64,000 bases of DNA from Acidimicrobiaceae bacterium. Lineage in GTDB: Bacteria > Actinomycetota > Acidimicrobiia > Acidimicrobiales > UBA8190. The stretch is taken from assembly GCA_003151955.1 (NCBI GenBank), contig PLZB01000061.1, forward strand, positions 23,560-87,559, written 5' to 3'. The translations under genes and the position numbers were made by a program. Shown here in pieces: positions 33,774 through 44,313 of this stretch (position 1 is the first letter of the stretch; every line of letters begins with the position of its first letter). The notes beneath the pieces are model-generated. The model saw only the letters and a program-made list of their open reading frames with translations, made no database searches and was not told where the DNA came from.

Positions 33774-34877
33774 TCAACGTGAGGAGGCGCTCCCGGACCA
33801 GAGGAAGGGTCGGAGCTGCTCCTCGGTGGTGTCGGGAGCGGCCAGTGGGGCCAGCTGCCGGCCCAGGGGATCGATTCGCGAGGCGTAGTCCTCAACCCAC
33901 CGAATCCAGGCCAGGTCTGCGTCCGACAGGTTTCTCGCCTGGCGAGCTGCGGCCGCGAATCGTCGGGCTCGTTCCGCGTTCTCCGAGTCTTGGATCTGGG
34001 CGCTGAGCTGCTCGATCCGGTAGTGCTCTTCGTAGCGCTCGCGGGCGACCGCAAAGGCGAGGTCACGGCGGCGTTGCTCCTCTTCCTTCTGTCGACGCCA
34101 CTCGGCCCGTCGAAGCGCCTCCTGCTCGGCCCGCTCCTCCAGCCTGTCGACGATCCGACCGATGCGGTCCTCGAGCTTCCAACGTTGCCGATCAGCCGCC
34201 AACGGTGCCTTGTCGTAGGACGGATGACCCACCCGGATCTGGAGACGCCCTGTGGGTAGGTACTTCCTATGCGACCAGGGCTGGCGCTCGACTTCGCGCT
34301 GCTGCTCCACCGTCGACGCGTTGGGAATCCGCTCGGTCTCCTCCCTGACGAACAGCTCGAGGGCGTCGTCGTTGATCACGATCCCGAAGCCGCCCGGGCA
34401 TCCGTACGGCTTCACCGTCCCGACCTCGTACCCACGCCGTTCCGCTTCGTTGCCGACGGCCTGGAGCAACCGGAGCGCCCGATGGAGGTTGCCGGTCATC
34501 ACGTTCAGGTGAGCTCGTCCCGGCGTCTTGCTGTTCCACACCCACCTCGTCCCCTTCGGCCGGTCCTGCCACGTCGCCGCGATCAAGGGATGGGCATTTC
34601 GAAGGTTTTGCGGCACGGGAAGCGGCTCCGGCTTGGGCGGCGGCCGCTGCTCCTCGGTGATCCTGACGACGACGTCGCCACGGTCACGGCCGCTGTGACG
34701 CACACGCGTCCCTGGTGGTAGCTCGTCGCCGTTGATCAGGGCATGGATGGCCTGACGCAGATGTCTGCGCTGGGGGTCGGGTGGATCGGGAACTCGGAGA
34801 ACGCCACCAGCGTCCTCGATCGCCTGGAGGAGCTCCTTCGCCATCGGGACGGCGTTGAAGCCGAAGGTGCTCGCCAT
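33774..34877 (-). CDS. Hypothetical protein with long charged coiled coil
   Basis: The 367-residue protein starts MASTFGFNAVPMAKELLQAI (a second ATG 33 bp downstream is possible). The N-terminal domain ends near EEQRPPPKPEPLPVP. A middle region has LNVMTGNLHRALRLLQAVGN and GCPGGFGIVINDDALELFVR, followed by a ~90-residue Arg/Glu-rich coiled coil (AEQEALRRAEWRRQKEEEQR) and a short helical end. I recall similar actinobacterial proteins annotated only as hypothetical. No catalytic motif is visible. Confidence 0.65.
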   Translation of the reverse strand: MASTFGFNAVPMAKELLQAIEDAGGVLRVPDPPDPQRRHLRQAIHALINGDELPPGTRVRHSGRDRGDVVVRITEEQRPPPKPEPLPVPQNLRNAHPLIAATWQDRPKGTRWVWNSKTPGRAHLNVMTGNLHRALRLLQAVGNEAERRGYEVGTVKPYGCPGGFGIVINDDALELFVREETERIPNASTVEQQREVERQPWSHRKYLPTGRLQIRVGHPSYDKAPLAADRQRWKLEDRIGRIVDRLEERAEQEALRRAEWRRQKEEEQRRRDLAFAVARERYEEHYRIEQLSAQIQDSENAERARRFAAAARQARNLSDADLAWIRWVEDYASRIDPLGRQLAPLAAPDTTEEQLRPFLWSGSASSR

Positions 34878-35100
34878 GGCCCCATCAGTAGCGGCCACCT
34901 CCGGCAGCCGCCAACTCCGGGAGCAAGTGGATCGTCGAGAACCGATCGGCGTTCGCCATGCCCGACCACTGGACGGTGTCGGTCGGCCACACCGTGGTCG
35001 AGCTGTTCCGGCAGATCGCCACGTGGTGAGACGACGAATCTCGCCGTGATGCGTAGCATCGAGCCCACAGAGGTCCTGTGGGAAGTCAGGGGCGGATCCG

Positions 35101-35562
35101 ATGGAGCACGTGCCGCTAGGTGTTCGATGCATCGTCTGGCCCCGAGGTGGAGGCGAGGTTGCGGACCAGTTCGACTCGGAACTCCCTGCCGAGGTTAAGC
35201 CTGACACCCTCCTCGCCCACTTCAAGGGGATGTTCGGTGAGCCGATCGATGATGCCTACAGTGACCCGGCCGGCCTCGGGCACCTCACCATCGGATGGGT
35301 GTTTCCCGTTCCCGACTTCTTTGAGATCCCGGGTCCCCGAGATGATTTCGAAGTCGTTGTCATCCCCATGCTCTGGGACCCCGACGAAGCAGGGCCTACG
35401 GAGGCTCTGTTCGTGAATCTGGCGAGACAGCGCCAGGAGTTCGAGGCTCTGCGCCGGGACGGGGCGGTCGACAAGCTGGTGGTCGTCGACCTTCACCAAC
35501 GTGCCCCTGACGAACCACCAGACGTGCTGGCAAGAGAGTTTCCCGCGCCACCGGCATCCTGA
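35101..35562 (+). CDS. Hypothetical soluble protein
   Basis: The 153-residue protein starts MEHVPLGVRCIVWPRGGGEV and contains HLTIGWVFPVPDFFEIPGPR and DFEVVVIPMLWDPDEAGPTE. No domain is recognised and there are no membrane segments. The 223 bp before it contain an orphan open fragment (34913-35029, ending TVVELFRQIATW) that may be a gene remnant. Confidence 0.6.
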   Translation: MEHVPLGVRCIVWPRGGGEVADQFDSELPAEVKPDTLLAHFKGMFGEPIDDAYSDPAGLGHLTIGWVFPVPDFFEIPGPRDDFEVVVIPMLWDPDEAGPTEALFVNLARQRQEFEALRRDGAVDKLVVVDLHQRAPDEPPDVLAREFPAPPAS

Positions 35563-35613
35563 GGAGGCAGGTCCGGCGATCAACACCGGCTCGGCCGTCC
35601 GGACTTCCGCGGC

Positions 35614-36243
35614 TCAGTCTGAGGCCACAGCTCCCACGGACTGGTCCGGTGGGAACAGGCGGGCGACGATCCGGGCGACCTCCCGGGCGGCCTGGCTGGT
35701 CGAACGGGCCGCCAGGACGTCAGCCAACTCGGTGTAGTACCAGCGCTGGTCGTCGAGGTCGGCGTTGAACCGTTCCCAGACGGCCGGGCCGTGAACCTCC
35801 AGGTCGGATTCGATGGAGCGGAGGTTGTGGAGCTTGTCGCAGACGGTCACGAGCAGCACCGGCTCATCGACCTCCAGACTGCGAAGATGCTCCAGGTAGC
35901 CCTGCTTGCGGGTCATCCACGGCGGCTTCGCCTCGCCGGCCTGGGGGGTGGCATCGGAGCAAGCCAGCACCATGTCGGCCACCGGCGCGCCGAAGCGGGC
36001 GCGGATCTCCACTTCGTGTTCGACGCCACAGTCCTCGACCACGTCGTGGAGCAGGGCGGCGATGGCCTGGTCCTCTCCGCCGCCGTTCTCCAGCACCAGG
36101 GAGGCGGCAGCCATGCAGTGCGCCACGTAGGGAACGGCCGTCCCCTTTCGTGCCTGGTGGCGGTGGGCGTCGGACGCGTAGACGAGGGCCTCGTCGAAGC
36201 GATGGGTCAGCTCGAAGAATCCCTGGGCAGCGTTCTGGTCCAC
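35614..36243 (-). CDS. HD-domain (p)ppGpp hydrolase-like protein (small alarmone hydrolase type)
   Basis: This 209-residue protein has the motifs of the RelA/SpoT hydrolase domain without a synthetase: ARKGTAVPYVAHCMAAASLV, AIAALLHDVVEDCG and VTVCDKLHNLRSIESDLEVH. These residues bind Mn and the guanine nucleotide in SpoT and MESH1-type enzymes. It is expected to hydrolyse (p)ppGpp or a related alarmone. No partner synthetase is visible nearby. A GTG start at 36243 faces away from the MBL gene at 36385. Confidence 0.78.
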   Translation of the reverse strand: MDQNAAQGFFELTHRFDEALVYASDAHRHQARKGTAVPYVAHCMAAASLVLENGGGEDQAIAALLHDVVEDCGVEHEVEIRARFGAPVADMVLACSDATPQAGEAKPPWMTRKQGYLEHLRSLEVDEPVLLVTVCDKLHNLRSIESDLEVHGPAVWERFNADLDDQRWYYTELADVLAARSTSQAAREVARIVARLFPPDQSVGAVASD

Positions 36244-36384
36244 AGCTCAACGCTATCGGCACGCCCGGCACCTTCGACTTCCCGCCCCTTGTCGGAGCTG
36301 TGTTCTCCCCGGCGCCTGCCCTTGGCTCAACCGGAAAGCTCCAGCCGAGGGTTGACCGTCACACCGCGGTGGGATGCTCCGGCC

Positions 36385-37641
36385 ATGAAAGTCAGGATCA
36401 TGCGGGGCGCCCACGAGATCGGCGGCAGTTGTGTGGAGTTGGACGCCGGAGGAAGTCGGATCGTGCTGGACGTCGGCAAGCCGCTCTGGGCCGGTTGGAA
36501 CGACACTGTCCCCCTGCCCCCAGTCCCTGGGCTGGCCGACGGCGATGACCCCTCCCTGGCCGGCGTGGTGATCTCGCATTCCCACTTCGACCACTACGGG
36601 CTCCTTCCTCAGGTTGACTCCCGCGTGCCGCTCTACATCGGCCGAGAAGCCGCCGCCGTGATCGGGGCTTCGGCCTTCTTCTCGCCAGCCGGTCTGCACC
36701 TCGACCCGACGGGATACCTCGTTGACCGGGAGCCCTTCCGGCTCGGGGCGTTCACCATCACCCCGTACCTCGTCGACCACAGCGCCTTCGACGCCTACGC
36801 CCTCCTCGTCGAGGGCGAAGGGCGCCATCTCTTCTACACCGGGGACATCCGGGGCCACGGGCGCAAGGCGTCGCTGTTCGATCGGCTGCTCGGGGATCCC
36901 CCTCGGCCGGTCGACGTCATGCTGTGCGAGGGCACCCACCTGCGACCCGCCGACGATGACCACGCCGACGAGCCGCCCCGCACGGAAGACGACGTGGAGC
37001 TGTCGCTGGCACAGCGGATGTCCGATGCCGATGGCGCCGTGGTCGTGGTCTCCTCCGCCCAGAACATCGACCGGCTGGTCACCGTCTACCGGGCCTGCAA
37101 GCGTGCCGGCCGAACCCTGGTCACCGATCTCTACACGGCGACGGTCGCCCACAGCACGGGACGGGCCACCATTCCCCAGCCCGGGTTCCCGGGGTTCCAG
37201 GTCTACGTCCCGAACCGCCAGCGGGTCCTCGTCAAGGAGAGCGGTGAGTTCTCCCGGCTCGATCTGATCGATGGCTGCCGGGTCTTCCCCGAGGAGCTCG
37301 CCGCCGCTCCCGGCGCCTTCACCCTGCTGATGCCGTCCTCGGCCATCCCCGAGCTCGTTCGGTCGAAGGTTCTCGACGGCGGTGTGGTCGCATGGTCGCT
37401 CTGGCCCGGGTACCTGGAGGACGCCGGTGGCATGAGGCTGCCGGAGTCCCTCGAGCGTGAATGCATCCCGCTGGTGATCGACCATGTCTCCGGCCACGCC
37501 CCCGTGGCCGATCTTCAGCGTCTGGCCACCGCCCTCAACCCGGGCCGGCTCGTGCCCATCCACACCGAAGCGTCCGACCGTTACGGGGAGTTCTTCGACT
37601 CGGCCGAGATTCACGCCGACGGTGAATGGTGGGAGGTCTGA
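36385..37641 (+). CDS. Metallo-beta-lactamase-fold hydrolase, RNase J-like
   Basis: The 418-residue protein begins with IMRGAHEIGGSCVELDAGGS and carries the zinc signature GVVISHSHFDHYGLLPQV. Later motifs (YLVDHSAFDAYALLVEGEGR, FYTGDIRGHG, and a C-terminal DHVSGHAPVADLQRL with LVPIHTEA) are those of the RNase J/beta-CASP-type MBL group. It could process RNA or DNA ends. The central region between ~190 and 330 would hold the CASP domain. It precedes the AddB-like gene by 77 bp. Confidence 0.8.
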   Translation: MKVRIMRGAHEIGGSCVELDAGGSRIVLDVGKPLWAGWNDTVPLPPVPGLADGDDPSLAGVVISHSHFDHYGLLPQVDSRVPLYIGREAAAVIGASAFFSPAGLHLDPTGYLVDREPFRLGAFTITPYLVDHSAFDAYALLVEGEGRHLFYTGDIRGHGRKASLFDRLLGDPPRPVDVMLCEGTHLRPADDDHADEPPRTEDDVELSLAQRMSDADGAVVVVSSAQNIDRLVTVYRACKRAGRTLVTDLYTATVAHSTGRATIPQPGFPGFQVYVPNRQRVLVKESGEFSRLDLIDGCRVFPEELAAAPGAFTLLMPSSAIPELVRSKVLDGGVVAWSLWPGYLEDAGGMRLPESLERECIPLVIDHVSGHAPVADLQRLATALNPGRLVPIHTEASDRYGEFFDSAEIHADGEWWEV

Positions 37642-37718
37642 TCGCCGGGCTCGGTCCACCTGGACCGCGCATCCCCCCGAGAGCAACACACCCGACGCCT
37701 ACGATGCCGGCCGTGGCG

Positions 37719-40700
37719 ATGAAGGTATCGATGGTTCCATTTGGACGCGACGCTGCACGTGCTCTCAGGGATGAGGTGGCGGCCCTCAAGGGGGACGACC
37801 CTCTCCGCCAGGTGACCGTCGTGGTCCCCCGGAACACAGTCGGGCTGGCCACCCGCCGTCTCCTGGCGTCGGGTGATCTCGGTCCCCCGCCCGGCCAGGA
37901 GCGGCTCGGGGTGCTGAACGTCCGCTTCAGCACCCTGCCTCAGCTGGTCGGCCAGATCGCCGGCGCCACTCTGTCGACCTCAGGCCGGCTTCCCGCCACC
38001 GCCGCCGTCGTCCATGCCGCCGTCCGCGCCGCCCTCCACGCTGATCCCGGGCCCCTGTTCGGCCCGGTGAAGGACCATCCGGCGACTGTGCGAACTTTGG
38101 CGAACGCCTACCGGGACCTGAGGGGCCTGACCCCGGCAGCAACGACCTCACTGGCGGCCCAGAGCGAGCGCGCCAGCGAGGTCGTCCGGCTGGCCCGGGC
38201 CGTCGGGGAGCTACTCGCAGGCTGGTACGACGACATCGACCTGATCACCGCAGCCATCGCCATCGTCGGCGACGGCCCTGGCTCGGCTGGGGAACTCGCC
38301 GGACCCCTCGCGATCTACCTGCCTCTGCGTCTCTCCACCCTCGAGGAGCAGTTCCTGAAGGCCATGGCCGGTGTCGTCCCGGTGGTCCTACTGGTCGGCA
38401 CCACCGGAGACGACCAGGCCGACCAGCCGAGCCGGGAGCTGGTGGGCAGGTTCTCCGACAGCGAGTTCACCCCGGAGCCCCCCCGGGAGAAAGTCCATGC
38501 CACGGCGGTGGCCAGTTGCCCCTCGGCTGACGTCGAAGTCCTGTGGGCCGTCCGAGGCCTGATGGCCCACCGGGACGCCGGGGTCGCCATGGAGCGGATG
38601 GCGATCGCCCACGCCGGCGTCGGGCCCTATCCCCGCCAAGTTCTCGAAACCCTGGCTCGCGCCGGTATCCCCTTCAACGGGACCGGCGTCCGGCCACTGT
38701 CTTCCACCATCGCCGGCCGGGCCCTGACAGGGATCTTCGAGATCGTCGACCACGACTGGCGACGCGACGACGTCATGGCCTGGATGTCGAGCATCCCCCT
38801 CGTCCACGACGGCCGGGAGGTGCGGGCCACGGAGTGGGACCTGGTCTCGAGAGACGCCGGTGTCACCACGGGTCTGGACAACTGGCGCGAGCACCTGGGT
38901 TCCCATGCGGCGTCACGACGGGCAGACCTCGACCTGCTGGGCGACGAAGACGACGACACCGAATGGCGTCGGAATCGATACGCCCGGGCCATCGAGCGGA
39001 CCGAGTCGCTCGCTGCCTTCCTGGAAGGCCTGGCCACCCGATTCGACGCCCTCCCCGACAGCTGGGCCGGTTGGACAACCTGGTCCCGAGCCATCCTGAA
39101 GGACTACCTGGGCGGGCCGGCCGTCGGGGACACTGGCCGGCGGACGAACAGGAGGCCTTCCGGACGGTCGACGACATTCTCGAACGGCTCTCCTCGCTCG
39201 ACGCCATCGATCGGGCTTCCGATCTGGCCGCCTTCCGATCGGTTCTCAACTCGGAGCTGGATGCCGCCTCGCCCCAGACGACGCGGTTCGGTCACGGGGT
39301 GCTAATTGGCCGGCCCGGTGATCTTCTCGGCCTCGACCTCGACCTGATCTTCGTGCTCGGCATGACCGACGGCACCTTCCCGGCCCGGAGTGCCGACGAC
39401 CCACTGCTGCCGGACCGGGAGCGACTGGCCTCCGACGCCGACATCCGCCTGACAGCTGACCAGCCCGGTGAGTCCTACCGCGACTACCTGGCCGCCCTGG
39501 CGTCCGCCGGCGAGCGGATCGTGACCTTCGCCCGCGGAGACCAGCGCCAGGGCCGGGAGCAGCGGCCCTCCCGGTGGTTGCTGGACTCGCTCCAGGCTCT
39601 GGGAGCCACCACCCAGGATGCCCAGGCCGACGGTGCAGCGACCGAGGGCCAGCCGGCCTCGACGAGTCGCCTCTTCAGTAGCGATCTCGAACGGCTCCGA
39701 CCCCTTCTGGCCTTCACCGTCATCCCGTCCTTCACCGCCGAGGTCCGGGCCGACGGCGAACCGATCTCTCCTGCCGACTGGGATCTGCGGAGCCTGCTCC
39801 GCTGGAAGGACGACCACGGCAGGATCGACGACCATTTCCTCGTCGGTGTCGACCACGTCCTCGGGCTCGGCGTCACGACGCGGACCGAGCGTCGGAGCAG
39901 CCGGTTCAGCCGATTCGACGGCAAGATCGACACCCTCGAGATCCCGTCACCGACGGCTGGCACGGCCCAGTCCCCGACAGGCCTGGAGAGCTACGCCCGC
40001 TGTCCCCGCAGCTACCTCTTCGACAAGTTGCTCCGGATCACGGTGCGGGAGAAGCCCGAGGACATCTGGCAGATCGAGGCCTCTGCCAAGGGAACGGTGA
40101 TCCACGAGATCCTCGAGCGGTTCATCGGGGAGGAGGTCAGCCTGCCCCGGGCCGAGCGGATCCGGCCCCAGACACCCTGGTCGGCCGCCAAAGCAGAACG
40201 GATCCAGGACCTGGCCACCGAGGTCTTCACCAAGTACCAGCAGGCCGGCGTCACCGGACGGCCCCTGCTGTGGGCGCTCGACAAGGCGGCCATCCGCCGG
40301 GACCTGTCCCGCTTCCTGGTGGAGGACAACTCCTACCGATCGGCCAAGGGGGTGGTCCCGGAGGCGGTGGAGCTGGCCTTCGGACCCGGACCCGGACTCG
40401 AGGCCGAGGTCGTCGTCGATCTCGGCGGCGAACGGACGGTGAACTTCAAAGGAAAGGGCGACCGGGTCGACCAGGCCGACAACGGCTTGGCCATCATCAC
40501 GGACTACAAGACCGGTCAGCCGTGGGGGGCCGACAAGAAGCTCCAGAACGATCCCGTGGACCGGGGCCAGAAGCTCCAGCTCCCCGTGTACGGCCTGGCC
40601 GCCCGCAGCCGACTCGGGGATGTGCCGGTCGAGGCCCGCTACTGGTTCGTGAACCAGAAGGCCGGGTTCAAGCCGGCCGGCTACGAGCTCACCGACGAGC

Positions 40701-40930
40701 GCCTGGACCGGTTCCGGGAGGTCGTCGGGACCATCGTCGACGGGGTGGAGGCCGGGCTCTTCCCCGCCAACCCCGGCGGCGAGGACAACCTGGGCTTCGA
40801 ACACTGCCGCTTCTGCGACTTCAAGCCAATCTGCCCCGGCGACCGGGACCGGGCCTGGCAACGGGTCCGGACCGACCCGGTCCTGGAACCCTATGTCCGC
40901 CTGGCCGAGCCGGCGGGAGAGGAGCCGTGA
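37719..40930 (+). pseudogene. AddB-like exonuclease subunit, split by a single-base frameshift
   Basis: The first part (from ATG 37719) contains the helicase-like N-terminus (RQVTVVVPRNTVGLATRRLL) and stays sensible to about 39128 (AILKDYLGGPAVGD). Beyond that point the coding text moves to the -1 frame (HWPADEQEAFRTVDDILERL) and runs to 40930. The second part has FVLGMTDGTFPARSADDPLL, the nuclease residues ITDYKTGQPW, and iron-sulfur-type cysteines (YARCPRSY and HCRFCDFKPICPGD). Rejoined it would be about 1070 residues, an AddB/RexB-type partner for the adjacent AddA-like protein. The shift lies at a GGGG run and looks like one lost base: mutation or assembly error. No canonical slippery heptamer is present. 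Confidence 0.75.
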
Positions 40931-43900
40931 CGATCGACGCAACCGACGACCGGCCGGCCCGGGTTGCCATCCGGGCCGAGCTCGACACCACCCACTTCGT
41001 CGAAGCGGGGGCCGGCACCGGCAAGACGACCGCCCTGGTCGGCCGGATCGTGGAACTGGTCGTCAGCGGACGGGCCCGGATGGCGGACATCGCCGCCATC
41101 ACCTTCACCGAAGCCGCCGCCGGCGAGCTCCGCGACCGGATCGCCGAAGCCCTGGAACGATCGGCAGCCGGCACCTACATCGAGGAGTACCTCGACGTCG
41201 ACCCTGGCGACGTGCCCCTCCGGGCCGAACGGGCCCGAGCTGCGCTGGCCGAGGCCGACGGGGCGGCCGTCTCCACCCTCCACGGCTTCGCCCGCCGCAT
41301 TCTCGCCACCCATCCCTTCGAGGCCGGGTTGCCACCCCTCATCGACGTCCTCGACGAGGTGCGGTCGACGGTCGCCTTCGACGAACGGTGGAAGACCTTC
41401 GTCGACGAGCTCCTCGACAGCCAGGCGCACCAGCAGGCCGTGCTGGTCCTCCTCACGTGCGGAGTGAAGTTCCAGCAGCTCCGGGACATCGCCCTCCAGT
41501 TCAACCAGAACTGGGATCTCGTCGAGGACGCCGTTCCCGGCACGCCCACTCCCGTTCCCGTCGACCCCGCCCCGATGCTCGAACCGTTGACCAGGGCGCT
41601 CGCCATGGCCGACTTCTGCCTGGACGGAGACGACAAGCTCCTCGCCCACCTCGAGGCCCTCTCCCCCTACGCCGCCATCCTCGGCAACGTCGACAACGAG
41701 CTCGACACCCTCCGGGCCATCGTGGACGCCCCTCCGCTGTTCCGGAAGTGGGGCCAGCAGGGAAACTGGGGCCCGGGCCGCTGCGACGAAGTCCGGGGCC
41801 TCCTGGAGGAGGCTCAGACGGCCAAGGACGACCTTCTCAATCGCGTCGCCAACGCCGCTCTGGCCAACCTGGTCGTCTCGATCAGAGAGCTGACGCTCCG
41901 GTCCGCTGCCGACCGCCGGCGGGAGGGCCGCCTCGAGTTCCACGACCTTCTCGTCCTGGCCCGGGAGCTCGTCCGCCACCGCCCCGACGTCTGCCGGACG
42001 CTCAGCGAACAGTTCCGCTTCCTCCTCATCGACGAATTCCAGGACACCGATCCGATCCAGGCTGAGCTGGCCGTCCGGATCGCCTCCGACGATCCCGATG
42101 CCGGCCAGAAACGGTGGACCGAGCTCACCTTCGATCCGGGCCGGGTCTTCTTCGTCGGGGACCCGAAACAGTCCATCTACCGGTTCCGTCGGGCTGACAT
42201 CGCCCTCTTCCTCGGGATCCGGGACCGCTACTCCGAGCGGCCGCTGGTGCTGTCGAAGAACCGGAGGTCCGTGCCCGGGATCATCAAGTGGGTGAATGCC
42301 GTCTTCGGGGACCTCATGGGCGCCGGGACGCCCGGGATCCAGCCTGCCTACGAGCCCCTGGTGGCCCATCGGGCCGACCACGCCCAGTTCGGAGACCGAC
42401 CTCCGGTGCTGGCGCTCGGAGAGGCGGTCGTCGACAAGGTGCCGATGAGCACGATCCGTGAAAAGGAGGCCGCCGACATCGCCTCGGCGATCCGTCGGAT
42501 CATCGACAACCAGTGGCCGGTCGGTGACAGCTGCCGGGCCGCCGATCTTGCTGACATCACGATCCTGGTCCCCACACGGACCGGGCTGCCGATCCTGACC
42601 GAGGCTCTCGACGATGCCGATGTCCCCTACCGGCTGGAGAGCAGCTCGCTCGTCTACTCGGCACCCGAGGTGCGCGAGCTGATGTCGGTGCTCCAGGCGG
42701 TGGACGACCCGACCGACGAGGTCGCCATCGTCGGAGCGCTTCGTTCCGCCCTTTTCGGATGCGGGGACGACGACCTCCTGGAGTACCGCCTCCACCACGG
42801 GACCTGGGACTACCGGGTCCCGGCGCCCGACGATCTCGACGACGATCACCCGGTGGTGGCCGGCCGGCGGGCCCTGGCGGCGTTCCACGCCGAGCGCTGG
42901 TGGTACGAGGTCAGCGGGCTCATCGAGAGGATCGTGGACGAACGGCGGGTGCTGGAGCTCGCCCTGACCGAATCGAGGCCGAGGGAGGTGTGGCGGCGGC
43001 TCCGATTCGTCGCCGACCAGGCCCGGCAGTTCACCGACGCCTTCGGCGGCGATCTCCGCCGGTACCTGGCCTGGGCCGAGCTTCAGAGCGACGAGGACGC
43101 CCGGGTGACCGAGGTCATCCTCCCCGAGACGGACCACAACGCCGTCAGGATCATGACGGTCCACGCCTCCAAGGGCCTGGAGTTCCCGATCGTCGTGCTG
43201 TCCGGGCTCAACGTCGCCGACCGGACCAGAAGCGGTGCCAGGGTCCTCTGGGGAGCCAACGGACCCGAGGTGTTCGTCAGGAAGGATGTTCGGACCGCCG
43301 GGTTCGACGCGCTCGCAGCTGGCGAGGAGGCGATGGAGGCGGCCGAGCGGGTTCGGCTCCTCTACGTGGCCGCCACCAGAGCACGCGACCACCTGGTTGT
43401 CTGCCTCCACCACAAGGCGGCAAACCAGCCGAATTGCCACGCCGCCCGGCTGGAGATCATCTGCTCTGACCACCCGAAGCTCTGGCGGCAGCTCGAGGAG
43501 GAGGCCGCTGACGGGGAACAGCCAGCCCCTCCGGCCTCGCCGGCAGCCATGGCCCCACCGGCCGCCGGGACCGCACCATCAGGAACGGTCGAGGACACTG
43601 CCGAAGAGCGCCAACGCTGGATGGACCGCCGGGCGGAGCAGCTGGCCTCGGCAGCGGTTCCCCGGACGGTGGCGGCGACGACCGTCGCCCGGATGGCGGC
43701 CGAGCAAGCGGAGCTCGAGCGGGATCTCGAATGGGATGCGACCGAGCCCGACGACGAGCTGGACGTTGAGCTCTCCCCCTGGCGGCAGGGAAGGACCGGC
43801 ACCGAGCTGGGCCGTGCCGTGCACGCCACGCTCCAGCTCATCGACCTCGCCACCGGAGACGGGCTGACCGAGCTGGCTCGGGCCCAGGCCGCGGTGGAAG

Positions 43901-44310
43901 GGATCCCTGGCCGTGCCTCCGAGGTCGCCGGCCGGGTCGCCGCCGCCCTCCGATCCGACATCATCCGGACGGCCGTGGAGAGCGGGCGGTGCTGGAAGGA
44001 GCTCTACGTCGGCGCTCCGGTCGGTAGCCGTGTCCTCGAAGGATTCATCGACCTCCTCGTCGACGGGCCGGACGGCCTGGTGGTCGTCGACTACAAGACC
44101 GACAGTGCCTCCACCCCGGCTGAGCTCGACCGAGCCCTGGAGCGCTACTCGATCCAGGGAGCGTCTTACGCCGTGGCGATCGAGCAAGCCCTCGGCCGAC
44201 CGGTGGAGCGCTGCGTCTTCCTATTCCTCCGGCCCGGCGGTGCGGTCGAGCGGAGCGTCGTCGACCTCGAAGAGGCCAAGCGCACCGTGCAAGGCCTTAT
44301 GCAAGGCTGA
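40927..44310 (+). CDS. AddA-like UvrD-family helicase-nuclease
   Basis: The 1127-residue protein has Walker A EAGAGTGKTTALVGRI at ~26-41, motif II LLIDEFQDTDPIQAELAV, motif III VGDPKQSIYRFRRADIA, motif V/VI VRIMTVHASKGLEFPIVVLS and VRLLYVAATRARDHL. A C-terminal PD-(D/E)xK nuclease region ends in VVVDYKTDSAS. It would resect double-strand breaks with the AddB-like subunit. The GTG at 40927 overlaps the AddB-like stop as GTGA. All key helicase and nuclease residues appear intact, in contrast to its frameshifted partner. Three bp separate its stop from the convergent DUF429 gene. Confidence 0.87.
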   Translation: MTIDATDDRPARVAIRAELDTTHFVEAGAGTGKTTALVGRIVELVVSGRARMADIAAITFTEAAAGELRDRIAEALERSAAGTYIEEYLDVDPGDVPLRAERARAALAEADGAAVSTLHGFARRILATHPFEAGLPPLIDVLDEVRSTVAFDERWKTFVDELLDSQAHQQAVLVLLTCGVKFQQLRDIALQFNQNWDLVEDAVPGTPTPVPVDPAPMLEPLTRALAMADFCLDGDDKLLAHLEALSPYAAILGNVDNELDTLRAIVDAPPLFRKWGQQGNWGPGRCDEVRGLLEEAQTAKDDLLNRVANAALANLVVSIRELTLRSAADRRREGRLEFHDLLVLARELVRHRPDVCRTLSEQFRFLLIDEFQDTDPIQAELAVRIASDDPDAGQKRWTELTFDPGRVFFVGDPKQSIYRFRRADIALFLGIRDRYSERPLVLSKNRRSVPGIIKWVNAVFGDLMGAGTPGIQPAYEPLVAHRADHAQFGDRPPVLALGEAVVDKVPMSTIREKEAADIASAIRRIIDNQWPVGDSCRAADLADITILVPTRTGLPILTEALDDADVPYRLESSSLVYSAPEVRELMSVLQAVDDPTDEVAIVGALRSALFGCGDDDLLEYRLHHGTWDYRVPAPDDLDDDHPVVAGRRALAAFHAERWWYEVSGLIERIVDERRVLELALTESRPREVWRRLRFVADQARQFTDAFGGDLRRYLAWAELQSDEDARVTEVILPETDHNAVRIMTVHASKGLEFPIVVLSGLNVADRTRSGARVLWGANGPEVFVRKDVRTAGFDALAAGEEAMEAAERVRLLYVAATRARDHLVVCLHHKAANQPNCHAARLEIICSDHPKLWRQLEEEAADGEQPAPPASPAAMAPPAAGTAPSGTVEDTAEERQRWMDRRAEQLASAAVPRTVAATTVARMAAEQAELERDLEWDATEPDDELDVELSPWRQGRTGTELGRAVHATLQLIDLATGDGLTELARAQAAVEGIPGRASEVAGRVAAALRSDIIRTAVESGRCWKELYVGAPVGSRVLEGFIDLLVDGPDGLVVVDYKTDSASTPAELDRALERYSIQGASYAVAIEQALGRPVERCVFLFLRPGGAVERSVVDLEEAKRTVQGLMQG

Positions 44311-44313
44311 GGT

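Noticed and set aside
34913..35029. Open fragment ending TVVELFRQIATW that reads like a protein C-terminus
   Set aside because: Closed upstream by a stop at 34889-34891 with no good start; at most a gene remnant.
39110..39140. Programmed -1 ribosomal frameshift in the AddB-like gene
   Set aside because: No X XXY YYZ heptamer and no obvious downstream hairpin; a lost base is simpler.
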